Assembly: GCF_040957575.1 (NCBI RefSeq)
Contig: NZ_CP162601.1
Location: 1,116,001-1,180,000 of the forward strand
Length of the DNA stretch: 64,000 bases
Source: Vibrio sp. HB236076
GTDB taxonomy: Bacteria; Pseudomonadota; Gammaproteobacteria; Enterobacterales; Vibrionaceae
Direction of reading: 5' to 3'
Shown here: one piece after another, positions 29,777 to 38,316 of the stretch
Numbering within the stretch: position 1 is the first letter of the stretch
Layout of the letters: each line of letters opens with the position of its first letter
Program-made: the position numbers and the translations under genes
The notes under the pieces: generated by a model
The model's database searches: none
What the model was told of the DNA's origin: nothing
The model's input: the letters and a program-made list of their open reading frames with translations, nothing else

Positions 29777-30313
29777 ATGAGAGAGTCACAATTAAAAATA
29801 CCACGGGGAATGCAACAGGGAATGGAACAGAACAAGCAAATGCTCATGATACGGCCCTACCAAGAGTCCGATGCTGAAACACTATGGTCGCTGTTTTATC
29901 ACACAGTAAGGACGATTAACCGGCGTGATTATACCCAAGCACAAGTCGAGGCTTGGGCACCAGCGGCGATGAGTATGGATGTTTGGCGCACGACTTTGCA
30001 GAAAAAGGCGACTTATGTGGCAGAGCAAGACGGAAAAATACTGGCCTATGCCGTTTTGCAAAGCGATGGGCTTATTGATCATTTCTTTTGTCATCATCAA
30101 CACCAAAGGCAAGGCCTTGGTCGTACCTTAATGACTTATCTTGAAACTGAGGCAAGCAGGAAAAAGATAGACACGCTTTATGCTGCGGTGAGTATCACCG
30201 CTGAGCCGTTTTTTACCCAATCGGGTTTTGAGGTGATAAAAGAGCAAATCGTCACGCGCCGCGGGCAAACTTTGCGCAATATTGTGATGAAGAAAACCGC
30301 CACTTCGACATAA
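29777..30313 (+). CDS. GNAT-family N-acetyltransferase
   Basis: The product has the GNAT acetyl-CoA loop QRQGLGRTLM at about residues 112-121, preceded by a strand IDHFFCHH and followed by FFTQSGFEVI, the usual last helix-strand unit. It is close to the YafP-like group with the substrate unknown. The frame allows starts at 29777, 29810, 29822 and 29840; the fold begins at MIRPYQESD, so the true protein may be about 155 residues. The ribosome sites are poor. It faces the fbp/afu-like operon across a hairpin at 30325-30356. Confidence 0.8.
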   Translation: MRESQLKIPRGMQQGMEQNKQMLMIRPYQESDAETLWSLFYHTVRTINRRDYTQAQVEAWAPAAMSMDVWRTTLQKKATYVAEQDGKILAYAVLQSDGLIDHFFCHHQHQRQGLGRTLMTYLETEASRKKIDTLYAAVSITAEPFFTQSGFEVIKEQIVTRRGQTLRNIVMKKTATST

Positions 30314-30324
30314 CCGCGGCTAAG

Positions 30325-30356
30325 CAGGCACCAGATCATCTCTGACCTAGTGCCTG
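30325..30356. terminator. Hairpin between convergent GNAT gene and ABC ATPase gene
   Basis: CAGGCAC (30325-30331) pairs with GTGCCTG (30350-30356), and the inner bases pair with two mismatches. No T-tract is present, so termination is only suggested. Confidence 0.4.
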
Positions 30357-30373
30357 TGCTGGGTTCTCAAGCG

Positions 30374-31396
30374 TTAAACGTAAATTAACTCATCGGGATT
30401 AATGGCTAAATACACCCTTTGTTTGGCTTGCCATCTTGGCTCGTTGGCCGGCCTAGAAACCAAAAGCTCGCCAGCAGACGTTAACACTTCATATTCCATG
30501 CGACTGCCTAGGTAAGTGGCATTGGCAATTTCGCCGCTAAGTTGTGTCGCTTGAGCTGACAGTTGAATCAGTTCGGGTCGAATCGAGACCACGGTTGGAC
30601 CATCAGAGCGGTTTTGGGCATCGATTTTCCATTGCTCAAGATGCAGTACGCCTTGGGTCACCTCACCACTGAGCAAATTGGCATCACCAATAAAGTCAGC
30701 CACAAACTGAGAGTTTGGATGTTGATAGAGATCTTCAGGCGTGCCAACTTGTTCAATTTGACCGCTTTTCATTACCACGACTTTATCAGATACGGCGAGC
30801 GCTTCTTCTTGATCGTGCGTGACATAAACGGCAGTGATACCAAACCGCTGCTGAAGTTCGCGAATTTCTCGACGCACCTTGCGTTTTAACTTGGCATCGA
30901 CATTGGATAGGGGTTCATCAAACATCAATACATCGGGCTGTTGTACAATCGCTCTGGCAACCGCGACTCGCTGCTGTTGTCCGCCTGATAGCTCTGAAGG
31001 ATATCGGTGTGAAAAGCCATTTAATCCGATTAAAGCTAACACGTCATTGGCGCGTTGCACGGCATCGGCTTTTTTTTCGCCGCGGGTAATCGGGCCGTAG
31101 ATAACATTGTCCATGACCGTCATATGTGGGAACAAAGCGTAAGACTGAAACACCATGCCGACGTTTCGGTCTGCCGCAGATTTTTGACTGACGTTTTGGC
31201 CGTTAATAATGATATCGCCAGAGCTAGGTAACTCAAGGCCAGCAATCAGGCGCAATGTGGTGGTTTTACCACACCCCGACGGACCTAAAAAGGTGACCAA
31301 CTCACCTTTGTTGATGGTCAAGTTGATATGATCGACCGCGGTGGTGTCATTGAATTTTTTGACGATATTTTTTAATTCGATAGCAATGTTTTTCAT
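30374..31396 (-). CDS. ABC transporter ATP-binding protein (FbpC/AfuC type)
   Basis: The 340-residue ATPase has Walker A GPSGCGKTT, signature LSGGQQQRVAVARA, Walker B VLMFDEPLSNVD and YVTHDQEEA. A TOBE-type C-terminal domain begins near residue 240. Its start overlaps the permease stop by four bases (ATGA), so it is translationally coupled as the last gene of a three-gene operon. The family serves ferric iron, phosphonate or sugar-phosphate importers; see the binding protein for the substrate argument. Confidence 0.92.
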   Translation of the reverse strand: MKNIAIELKNIVKKFNDTTAVDHINLTINKGELVTFLGPSGCGKTTTLRLIAGLELPSSGDIIINGQNVSQKSAADRNVGMVFQSYALFPHMTVMDNVIYGPITRGEKKADAVQRANDVLALIGLNGFSHRYPSELSGGQQQRVAVARAIVQQPDVLMFDEPLSNVDAKLKRKVRREIRELQQRFGITAVYVTHDQEEALAVSDKVVVMKSGQIEQVGTPEDLYQHPNSQFVADFIGDANLLSGEVTQGVLHLEQWKIDAQNRSDGPTVVSIRPELIQLSAQATQLSGEIANATYLGSRMEYEVLTSAGELLVSRPANEPRWQAKQRVYLAINPDELIYV

Positions 31397-33564
31397 TGGC
31401 TGACTTCCATATCCGTTAGCGCAACGGATGTTTTTCGTTGCTTGGCTCGTTTGCCAAGGCCTTTAGTAATAAGAGCGACGCAGATGATCATAATCAGCAT
31501 CAACACCATTGAGTAGGTAATCGCGAGGGCGTACTCGCCATTTTCGACACGGCCCATAATGTAGGCGGTTGCCATGTTGTAACGGGCACTGACTAAGAAA
31601 ATTACCGCTGAGACGGCGGTCATGGCAGTGACAAAGGCGTAGATGAGTGCGGTAAAAATCGCCGGTTTGATCAGGGGTAAAACGACGTTTTTTAGGGTTC
31701 TATCACTGGTTGCGCCCATGGTTAAACTGGCTTCTTCCATCGACTTGTCAATCTGAGATAACGCGGCCATTCCCGCTCGCATCCCGACAGGCATATTGCG
31801 AAAGGCGAAGCAAATGACCAGTATGACTAAGGTGCCCGTGATATCGACAGGTGGGGTGTTAAAGGCAGAAACATAGGACACCCCAACCACAGTGCCGGGT
31901 ATGGCAAAGCTGAGCATGGTCATAAATTCAAACTGACGCCGACCGTGAAATTGCATGCGTGTGACCAGCCAAGCGGTAATGATGCCGAGCACGGCCGTAA
32001 CCGGTGCCGCCAATGCCGACACCCATAATGTGGTGAACAGTGAATCCCAAGCAGAGCCGTAGAACTGCAGTCCATTTTCATTGACGTCAATATTAAAAGC
32101 TGTACTGAGGTGTTCAAGTGACGGCGTTAAGTCCCAGCGACCGATGTCTTGGACAAAGCCACCAAGTGTGATGATGGCATAGATAATTAACGTCAGACCG
32201 ATGAAGGGCAAGGTGATACCCAAAGCACTTTTCGAGACGAGGTTCGGCAGCGGCATCATACTGCCCGCATCGGACTTACCGGTAACCGTGACATAGCTTT
32301 TCTTACCTAACCATTTGGTTTGTAGCCAAAAAGCCAATAGAGTCAGGCTTAATAATATCAGTGACAGTACAGCGGCATTGTTTAAATCGTATTGGGCGCC
32401 GACCACGGCAAAGAAAATCTTAATCGACAAGACTTCAAAATTACCACCGACCACGATGGGGTTGCCAAAATCGGCCAAACTTTCGATAAACGCCAATAAA
32501 AAGGCGGCGGCCAGACCGGGTTTGAGTAGGGGCAAGGTCACCAATCGAAAGCTTTGGAGCGCTTTTGCCCCCATGGTTTGCGACGCTTCTTCTAACGTTG
32601 GGTTGATGGCCTCTAACGCCCCTTGGATCACTAAGAAAGTCACGGGGGTAAACGCCAACACTTGGGCGATTAAGATGCCAGGTAAGCCGTACAACCAGCG
32701 CGTTGGGCGCATACCCAATAGATCAAAAACAAACTCGGTGACTAAACCACTGCGGCCAAACAAGACGATGATCGCCACGCCGACCACAAAGGGTGGGGTG
32801 ATAATAGGCAATATGGACAGACTTTTCAGCAGCCCTTTGTATTTAAAATCCGAGCGCACATAAAGGAGTGCTAACGCCAAACCGAGCAAGGTCGAAATGG
32901 AAGCAGAGAGAAAGCCAAGTACTAAGGTATTGATCACCACGCCGCAGCGGCCACTTCCCGTGACACAATTGAGTTGCCAAAGTTCTGCTGAGGTCAAAGT
33001 CGGCACCATATGGCGTATTCCCCAAGAACCCTCTGGGCTGATAAAGGCGGCCATCATTAATTTGGCGATCGGGAAAAAGACAAACGTCAGTAACGACACA
33101 CTGATAAAAACAATGGCCGCACTGGCAAAGCGGTCACCCTTACAAAGGCCTTTCGCTGCCAAACAATGCGAAAGCAAACCAAAGCCACCAATGAGAAAGG
33201 CAAAACCGCCCCAGCCTAAGCCGGTTTGTTGGATCTCGAGGGTGGGAAACCAGTTGGTGATCTCCGTGAATTGTGGGCCGTGCAATGAAATCGTAAAAGC
33301 TTGCAATAAGGTATAAGCAAGGCCGAGCACTAAGCTCAATAACAGAGGGGTAGAGGCAAAACTTCGCCCTTTAACAATCAATAACAGGCTGAAAAAAGGA
33401 GCAAGTAACGTTGGGAGCAACCAAGGCATTTCATCCATGGCCAAAAACAGCGCACTGCCTAGCGGGCTTGATTGCGTCTTATGCCAAGGGAGCAAAAGTG
33501 CAGAAGCAAGGTATAAAAAGAGCCAGCTAAAGCCAGCTCTTTGCGTTGATAGATATGAAAACAT
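31393..33564 (-). CDS. Two-domain ABC transporter permease (FbpB/AfuB type)
   Basis: The 723-residue inner-membrane protein has two fused BPD-type permease halves. EAA loops are at about residues 338-357 (EEASQTMGAKALQSFRLV) and near 625-645 (EEASLTMGATSDRTLKNV). Each half has about six helices. An N-terminal extension of roughly 200 residues with additional helices makes it longer than a minimal FbpB. Its start codon overlaps the binding-protein stop by one base (TAATG). Confidence 0.9.
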   Translation of the reverse strand: MFSYLSTQRAGFSWLFLYLASALLLPWHKTQSSPLGSALFLAMDEMPWLLPTLLAPFFSLLLIVKGRSFASTPLLLSLVLGLAYTLLQAFTISLHGPQFTEITNWFPTLEIQQTGLGWGGFAFLIGGFGLLSHCLAAKGLCKGDRFASAAIVFISVSLLTFVFFPIAKLMMAAFISPEGSWGIRHMVPTLTSAELWQLNCVTGSGRCGVVINTLVLGFLSASISTLLGLALALLYVRSDFKYKGLLKSLSILPIITPPFVVGVAIIVLFGRSGLVTEFVFDLLGMRPTRWLYGLPGILIAQVLAFTPVTFLVIQGALEAINPTLEEASQTMGAKALQSFRLVTLPLLKPGLAAAFLLAFIESLADFGNPIVVGGNFEVLSIKIFFAVVGAQYDLNNAAVLSLILLSLTLLAFWLQTKWLGKKSYVTVTGKSDAGSMMPLPNLVSKSALGITLPFIGLTLIIYAIITLGGFVQDIGRWDLTPSLEHLSTAFNIDVNENGLQFYGSAWDSLFTTLWVSALAAPVTAVLGIITAWLVTRMQFHGRRQFEFMTMLSFAIPGTVVGVSYVSAFNTPPVDITGTLVILVICFAFRNMPVGMRAGMAALSQIDKSMEEASLTMGATSDRTLKNVVLPLIKPAIFTALIYAFVTAMTAVSAVIFLVSARYNMATAYIMGRVENGEYALAITYSMVLMLIMIICVALITKGLGKRAKQRKTSVALTDMEVSQ

Positions 33565-34583
33565 TAGCGAAGCGATCCAATCTCGTTGTCCCAGCGCTTA
33601 AGAAGCGCACTGCGCACTTCTGCCGAGCCATAGCGTTTAAAGTCGTAGTCGATCAATTTAATGTCGGCGAGTTTAGGCGCCAAAGCCGGTACCGTCGCGT
33701 TCTTGTTCGACGGCACTTGATAGGATTGAGCTTGGCCAGCCAAACTTTGAGCCTCAGCGCTTAGGGCCCAGTCGTACCACTTTTTCGCGTTCTCTGGGTT
33801 TGGACCGCCTTTGACCATACTCATAGAGCCAATTTCGTAGCCCGTGCCTTCACAAGGTGAGACGGTCACAATGGGGGCGCCCTGTGCAGCTTGTGCGACG
33901 GCGTCATGCATAAACACGATGCCCACGGCGGTTTCACCCGTGGCGGCGGCGCGGATCGGTGCACTGCCTGATTTGGTGTACTGGTTAATGTTGCCATGCA
34001 GCTTTTTCAAATAGTCAAAAGCTTGATCCTCACCAAATAATTGCACCATGGTGGCCAGCATGGTGTAGGCCGTTCCCGATGAATTTGGATTGGCCACTTG
34101 AATGTCACTTTCATATTTCGAGTCAAGCAGATCTTGCCAACAGCGAGGCGCTTGGTCACGGATCAGATCGCTGTTATAACCAAATCCTAACGCCCCCGCA
34201 TAAATTCCGACAGTTTTATAATCAGACGATTTGGCTTGGCGTACCGCCCAATCTTGCAGCTGTGAGAGTTTGTCGGATTGATATTTTACCGTTAAATTCT
34301 CTTGAGCGGCTTGTAAGTGAGGATCTCCAGTCCCTCCCCACCAGATGTCGGCACGAGGTTGGTTGCTTTCAGCGCGTAGCTGAGCATAAGTCTCTCCAGA
34401 GGAGCGGCGCGTCATGAGAACATGGATGCCTGTCTCTCGCTCAAACGCTTCCGTCATGACTCGACACCATTGCTCACCGGTGGAGCAGTAAACCACGACT
34501 TCCCCTTTGTCGGCTGCGTGAGTCACTTGTAAGGGAAACAAGCTTGATGCCATCGCCCCAAATAAAAATAATCCTTTTTTCAT
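33564..34583 (-). CDS. Periplasmic substrate-binding protein, FbpA/AfuA-like
   Basis: The 339-residue precursor has a signal peptide ending THA-AD near residue 24. The mature protein begins GEVVVYCSTGEQWC and contains DIWWGGTGDPH and a late FDYLKKLHG helix, the pattern of the FbpA/AfuA family. The adjacent Tyr-Tyr pair that holds iron in neisserial FbpA is not seen. Four cysteines (YCS, WCR, RCW, PCEG) suggest two disulfides, and no Fur box was found upstream. A divergent phosphatase gene lies next door. Together these favour an organophosphate or sugar phosphate, as known for AfuA, over iron. This is inference. Confidence 0.85.
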   Translation of the reverse strand: MKKGLFLFGAMASSLFPLQVTHAADKGEVVVYCSTGEQWCRVMTEAFERETGIHVLMTRRSSGETYAQLRAESNQPRADIWWGGTGDPHLQAAQENLTVKYQSDKLSQLQDWAVRQAKSSDYKTVGIYAGALGFGYNSDLIRDQAPRCWQDLLDSKYESDIQVANPNSSGTAYTMLATMVQLFGEDQAFDYLKKLHGNINQYTKSGSAPIRAAATGETAVGIVFMHDAVAQAAQGAPIVTVSPCEGTGYEIGSMSMVKGGPNPENAKKWYDWALSAEAQSLAGQAQSYQVPSNKNATVPALAPKLADIKLIDYDFKRYGSAEVRSALLKRWDNEIGSLR

Positions 34584-34815
34584 TTTTCACTCTCTAGTGT
34601 GATGTGATTGATAATATGAATGTTTCATCGCTACTTGACATATATCGGTAAAAATAACCTGTTAATTTTGAAGCGTGAAATAAGTGGTTAACGGATAGGC
34701 GGATTAAATCATGGGTTTGTTACTAAAATATTAAATAAAATGCATATAATTATAGGTATATGTAATATAAATGTGTGACCATTTTTATTTCAGCATCAAT
34801 GGCTAAGGAGAAAGT

Positions 34816-35595
34816 GTGAATAAGCAAGAAAAAATTAACAAACTCAAAACGTGTATTCACTTGGCAGGGGAACAAGCACAACAAATTCGCCGAGCTGGGC
34901 TCAATATTGATGTCAAAGGAAAAAGTGACTTTGTCACCCAAGCCGATAATACGGTGGAAGCCTTTTTACAAGCACAGCTGCAATTGCTCTTTCCTGAAGA
35001 TGGTTTTTTAGGCGAAGAGGGTGGATTGATTACCGGGACCCAAGGCACTTGGGTTATAGACCCCATTGATGGGACGTCAAACTATTTACAAGGGATGGAT
35101 TATTGGTGTATTTCCTTGGCCTATGTCGTGCAAGGTGCGATTCAATTGGGCTTTATTTACGCCCCTGATCGAGATGAATTTTTCTTTGCAGAGCAAGGCC
35201 AAGGCGCTTGGCTTAACGAACAACCCCTAATCATGGCTAACAGCATCAGCGGGCAAGAAATCATCGGTATCGGTCATTCAAACCGTGTGCCATTAACCTC
35301 GTATTTTGAGGTGATTTCAATACTGGATAACCACGGCGTTGATCACCGACGATTTGGCGCCGGCGCCCTGATGTTGGCTCACGTGGCGTCTGGTCAGGTA
35401 CACGGGTATTTTGAAGCGCATCTTAACAGTTGGGACGCCTTAGCAGGGGTATTATTGGTCCAAGAAGCAGGCGGTAAAGTGTCACACTTTTTGGACCACA
35501 ATGGTTTATTTGAAGGCAATGCCATTTGGGCGAGTACACCAAACTTATGGCCATTACTTGAGCCGCTGAGCACTCAGTGCTTCCTCAACGACTAA
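34816..35595 (+). CDS. Inositol-monophosphatase-family phosphatase
   Basis: The 259-residue protein has the complete metal-dependent signatures: GEEGG with the first metal Glu, DPIDGTSNY with the metal-binding Asp pair, and WDALAG near the C-terminus. The family dephosphorylates inositol phosphates, fructose-1,6-bisphosphate, PAP or histidinol phosphate in the cytosol. The start codon is GTG at 34816 with AAGGAG 5 bases upstream. The gene is divergent from the ABC importer operon across a 232-base shared promoter region, so a role on the imported ligand is plausible. Confidence 0.9.
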   Translation: MNKQEKINKLKTCIHLAGEQAQQIRRAGLNIDVKGKSDFVTQADNTVEAFLQAQLQLLFPEDGFLGEEGGLITGTQGTWVIDPIDGTSNYLQGMDYWCISLAYVVQGAIQLGFIYAPDRDEFFFAEQGQGAWLNEQPLIMANSISGQEIIGIGHSNRVPLTSYFEVISILDNHGVDHRRFGAGALMLAHVASGQVHGYFEAHLNSWDALAGVLLVQEAGGKVSHFLDHNGLFEGNAIWASTPNLWPLLEPLSTQCFLND

Positions 35596-35731
35596 CACAC
35601 TTGGCAAAGCCTCACCGTTACGCGATGGATCTCGCCCATCGGCAAATGACCGTATTTGCAAGCGTGACGGTGTACGCCTTTTTGATGCTCGGTGATTCGA
35701 GTGCGCTGTTTAAACACAGTGCGAAACGCGC

Positions 35732-36421
35732 TCAGTGTTTTTTCACGTACACGCGCTCTGGGCGGCCGACTTTACCGTATTCATTTTCAGCACTGAGTAA
35801 ACCATGGGCGGCACAATACTCTAAATAACGGCGTGCGGTGGTTTTACCAATGCCGATTTCTTGGCTCAATTGCAGCGCGGTATACTTGCGGCCAATATTT
35901 TGCGCAAAAACGCGTTTTATTTTTTCCAGTGTCAGGCTCTCAATGCCTTTGGGTAACGTCTGTTGTGGTTTGTCGCGCAATTGCAGATTAAATAAATCAT
36001 CAATTTGCCGCTGTTGAACATTGTCATAAGCGTTCATGGCGTTGTTGAGCGACAAATAACGATCCAAGGTTTCTTGTAAGCGAGTAAACGAGACTGGCTT
36101 GAGTAAATAATCAAAACAACCGAGTTGCATCGCGCTTTTTACCGTTTCAATTTCGTCGGCCGCCGTGACGAGAACCACATCCATTTTCGCACTCGACTTA
36201 TCCGCGACCAGTTCTCGGAAAAAATCGATGCCAGTACCATCGGGCAAGTAATTGTCGAGAATAAGTAAACTTGGCTGATGAACTTTGACCATCACTCTGG
36301 CCATTTGCAGTGTTTCTGCGATCGCCACGGGGTTAAATCGCGACGTTTGCCGCAACATTTCACTGTGAATTTCGGCAATTTTGACATCATCTTCAATAAT
36401 TAAAACGTCAATCCTATCCAT
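35732..36421 (-). CDS. CitB/DcuR-type response regulator
   Basis: The 229-residue protein has a receiver domain with the acidic pocket EDD at residues 10-12, the phosphoacceptor Asp56 in LILDNYLPDG and the switch lysine in LLKPVS. The C-terminal region holds a helix-turn-helix of the CitB class (LSQEIGIGKTTARRYLEYC). These regulators control uptake and fermentation of citrate and C4-dicarboxylates. It starts 36 bases after the stop of its sensor kinase and is next to tctCBA, the probable target. Confidence 0.92.
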   Translation of the reverse strand: MDRIDVLIIEDDVKIAEIHSEMLRQTSRFNPVAIAETLQMARVMVKVHQPSLLILDNYLPDGTGIDFFRELVADKSSAKMDVVLVTAADEIETVKSAMQLGCFDYLLKPVSFTRLQETLDRYLSLNNAMNAYDNVQQRQIDDLFNLQLRDKPQQTLPKGIESLTLEKIKRVFAQNIGRKYTALQLSQEIGIGKTTARRYLEYCAAHGLLSAENEYGKVGRPERVYVKKH

Positions 36422-36457
36422 GTATTTGACCTTATTAAACGGAGAGTAGACGAAGGA

Positions 36458-38056
36458 CTACTCGGGTATGCGATTGGGAATAAACACCGAAAAAATACAC
36501 CCTTGTGGTTCGGCATCGTCAATGGTAACAAAACCACAGGATTGTGTAACATATTGATGAACCAAATATAATCCAATGCCATGCTGACTTTTATCGGTTT
36601 TGCTGGTCACCCCTTTTTTCCAGATGTCGTCGCGCTGTTCATCTTTTAACCCCGTGCCATTATCGGTGACCTCAATCACCAAATCTTCACCTGCATCGGA
36701 AAGCAAAATACCCACCTTACGGCTGCTTTGCGGGTGGTTTTGCGTGCTTTCAAACGCGTTGTCAATTAAGTTACCAATAATGGCGCACAGCTCACTTTCA
36801 GATAGGTGACCATGAAGGGCGCTTAACTGGCAAGTCGGATCGAAAATAAGTTCGATGTTGAGCTCTTTAGCGCGAAAAGATTTGCCCAGTAGTAGCCCGG
36901 CCACTTGCGATAGGTGAATGCGCTGAGAGATAAAGTCGAGGATTTGTTGTTTATTATCGTTTTCTTGGGCAATCAGCGACTGTGCCTCATCATGTTTACC
37001 CATTTGGATAAGGCCGGCGATGGTCGCCAAGCGGTTGGAAAACTCATGGCGTTGTACTCGCAGATTGTCGCTGTATTGTTTGATTTGGGTCAGGTCAGCG
37101 GTTAACGAGTAGATCTCGTCTTTGGCGCGAAAACTTATCACCCAACCTGTAAGTTGCTGTTTATCAAAAATGGCGACTCGGTTAGCAATCAAACTGTGTT
37201 CGTTGATACGCACCATTTCATCGCGCAGGTTGTCTTCGAGCGGCGAGCGAAAAAAGAAGTCGCAATGAGAGACAAATTCCATGATTTGTCGGTTTTTTAG
37301 ATAATCGATACCCTGAGAGATGGCCAGAACCTTGCGCGCTGAGTCATTAATATCAAGAAAGTACCCTTTTTTATCAATCGCAATCACGCCTTCATAGACG
37401 GAGCTTAAAATGGACTTTTGCACGTTGAGGGCGAGGGCTATTTGATCGGGCTCCATGCCATACATTTGTTTTTGAATATGGCGAGAAAACGCCCATGAAG
37501 CAATCAAGGTCAGCAGCAAGACGATGAAGATTTCAATAAGCAGTGGTTGCATGTACACGTCGAGCCATTGTTCGAAACGATTGAGCAAGTAGCCGACCGA
37601 AACCACACCGATAATTTGCTGCTCTTCATTGATAATCGGGGTTTTACCACGTAAGCCATAACCTAGGCTGCCTTGCCTTAATGTCACATAGGATTCACCG
37701 CGTTCTAACGCTCCGGCGTTGTCTCCTCCTTGCATGGGCAGGCCAAGGCGATCGGGCTTAGGGTGGGCGAGTCGAATGCCCTGATCATCGCCCACCACAA
37801 TAAAACTCGCATCGGAGATTTTGGCCAATCTATCGATTAAATGGGAGACGGCTTGCGTATCTTTATTTTCCACGTGTGCAATCAAAGCCGGGTCGGAGGC
37901 AATCTCTTTGGCTTGGATTAATGCCCGTGTGCCGACTTGGTGTTTAATTGACTGATAAAGGGTATTGTCAAAATGCCACACAATCACCACCACTTGTAGC
38001 AGCAATAGGCTCAATAAGAGTAAAAATATTTTGGTGCGAAAGGCCATTGATTTCAT
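36458..38056 (-). CDS. CitA/DcuS-type sensor histidine kinase
   Basis: The 532-residue membrane kinase has a first membrane helix at about residues 8-28 and a periplasmic PAS-like sensor of about 140 residues with DDQGIRLAHPKP and RGKTPI, the citrate/dicarboxylate-binding fold. A second helix lies near residues 170-195, and a cytoplasmic PAS follows. The phospho-accepting histidine is in QRHEFSNRLATIAGL, and the ATP-binding domain has LIDNAFE, DNGTGL and GIGLYLV. It would sense external tri- or dicarboxylates and phosphorylate the 35732 regulator. The first of two near start codons is used. Confidence 0.92.
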   Translation of the reverse strand: MKSMAFRTKIFLLLLSLLLLQVVVIVWHFDNTLYQSIKHQVGTRALIQAKEIASDPALIAHVENKDTQAVSHLIDRLAKISDASFIVVGDDQGIRLAHPKPDRLGLPMQGGDNAGALERGESYVTLRQGSLGYGLRGKTPIINEEQQIIGVVSVGYLLNRFEQWLDVYMQPLLIEIFIVLLLTLIASWAFSRHIQKQMYGMEPDQIALALNVQKSILSSVYEGVIAIDKKGYFLDINDSARKVLAISQGIDYLKNRQIMEFVSHCDFFFRSPLEDNLRDEMVRINEHSLIANRVAIFDKQQLTGWVISFRAKDEIYSLTADLTQIKQYSDNLRVQRHEFSNRLATIAGLIQMGKHDEAQSLIAQENDNKQQILDFISQRIHLSQVAGLLLGKSFRAKELNIELIFDPTCQLSALHGHLSESELCAIIGNLIDNAFESTQNHPQSSRKVGILLSDAGEDLVIEVTDNGTGLKDEQRDDIWKKGVTSKTDKSQHGIGLYLVHQYVTQSCGFVTIDDAEPQGCIFSVFIPNRIPE

Positions 38057-38253
38057 GGGTGAGGTTGCCGTGTCATTGTATTAAAATCGTTTTTTATCAT
38101 GAGGTAATGGTTCATCTCGTGCAAATATGAACAGGGGGTAGCATAGTGGAAAGTGGGGCGCTGCATTGTGATGGCTTGCACTTTTTATTACTGAAAGTAA
38201 AAAAAGTGCCCACTTATTATGCCAAAGTACACGGTTTGGCGACAGCGGCGCGC

Positions 38254-38290
38254 AAAAAAGGCGCTTAAGCAAAAGTTGCAGTTAAGCGCC
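38254..38290 (-). terminator. Terminator of the tctCBA operon
   Basis: On the minus strand, GGCGCTTAA (38290-38282) pairs with 38268-38260 over a 13-base loop and is followed by six T at 38259-38254. It ends the transporter transcript before the two-component genes, so those need their own promoter in 38057-38250. Confidence 0.78.
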
Positions 38291-38316
38291 GATTGATTGA
38301 CAGTATGGTACTGGGT

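Noticed and set aside
32315-32863. Plus-strand 182-residue frame inside the ABC permease
   Set aside because: The permease reading has clear EAA motifs and helices; this frame has none.
30374-34583. Annotation as a ferric-iron importer
   Set aside because: The family name is iron-linked, but there is no Fur box and no Tyr-Tyr pair in the binding protein. I left the substrate open.
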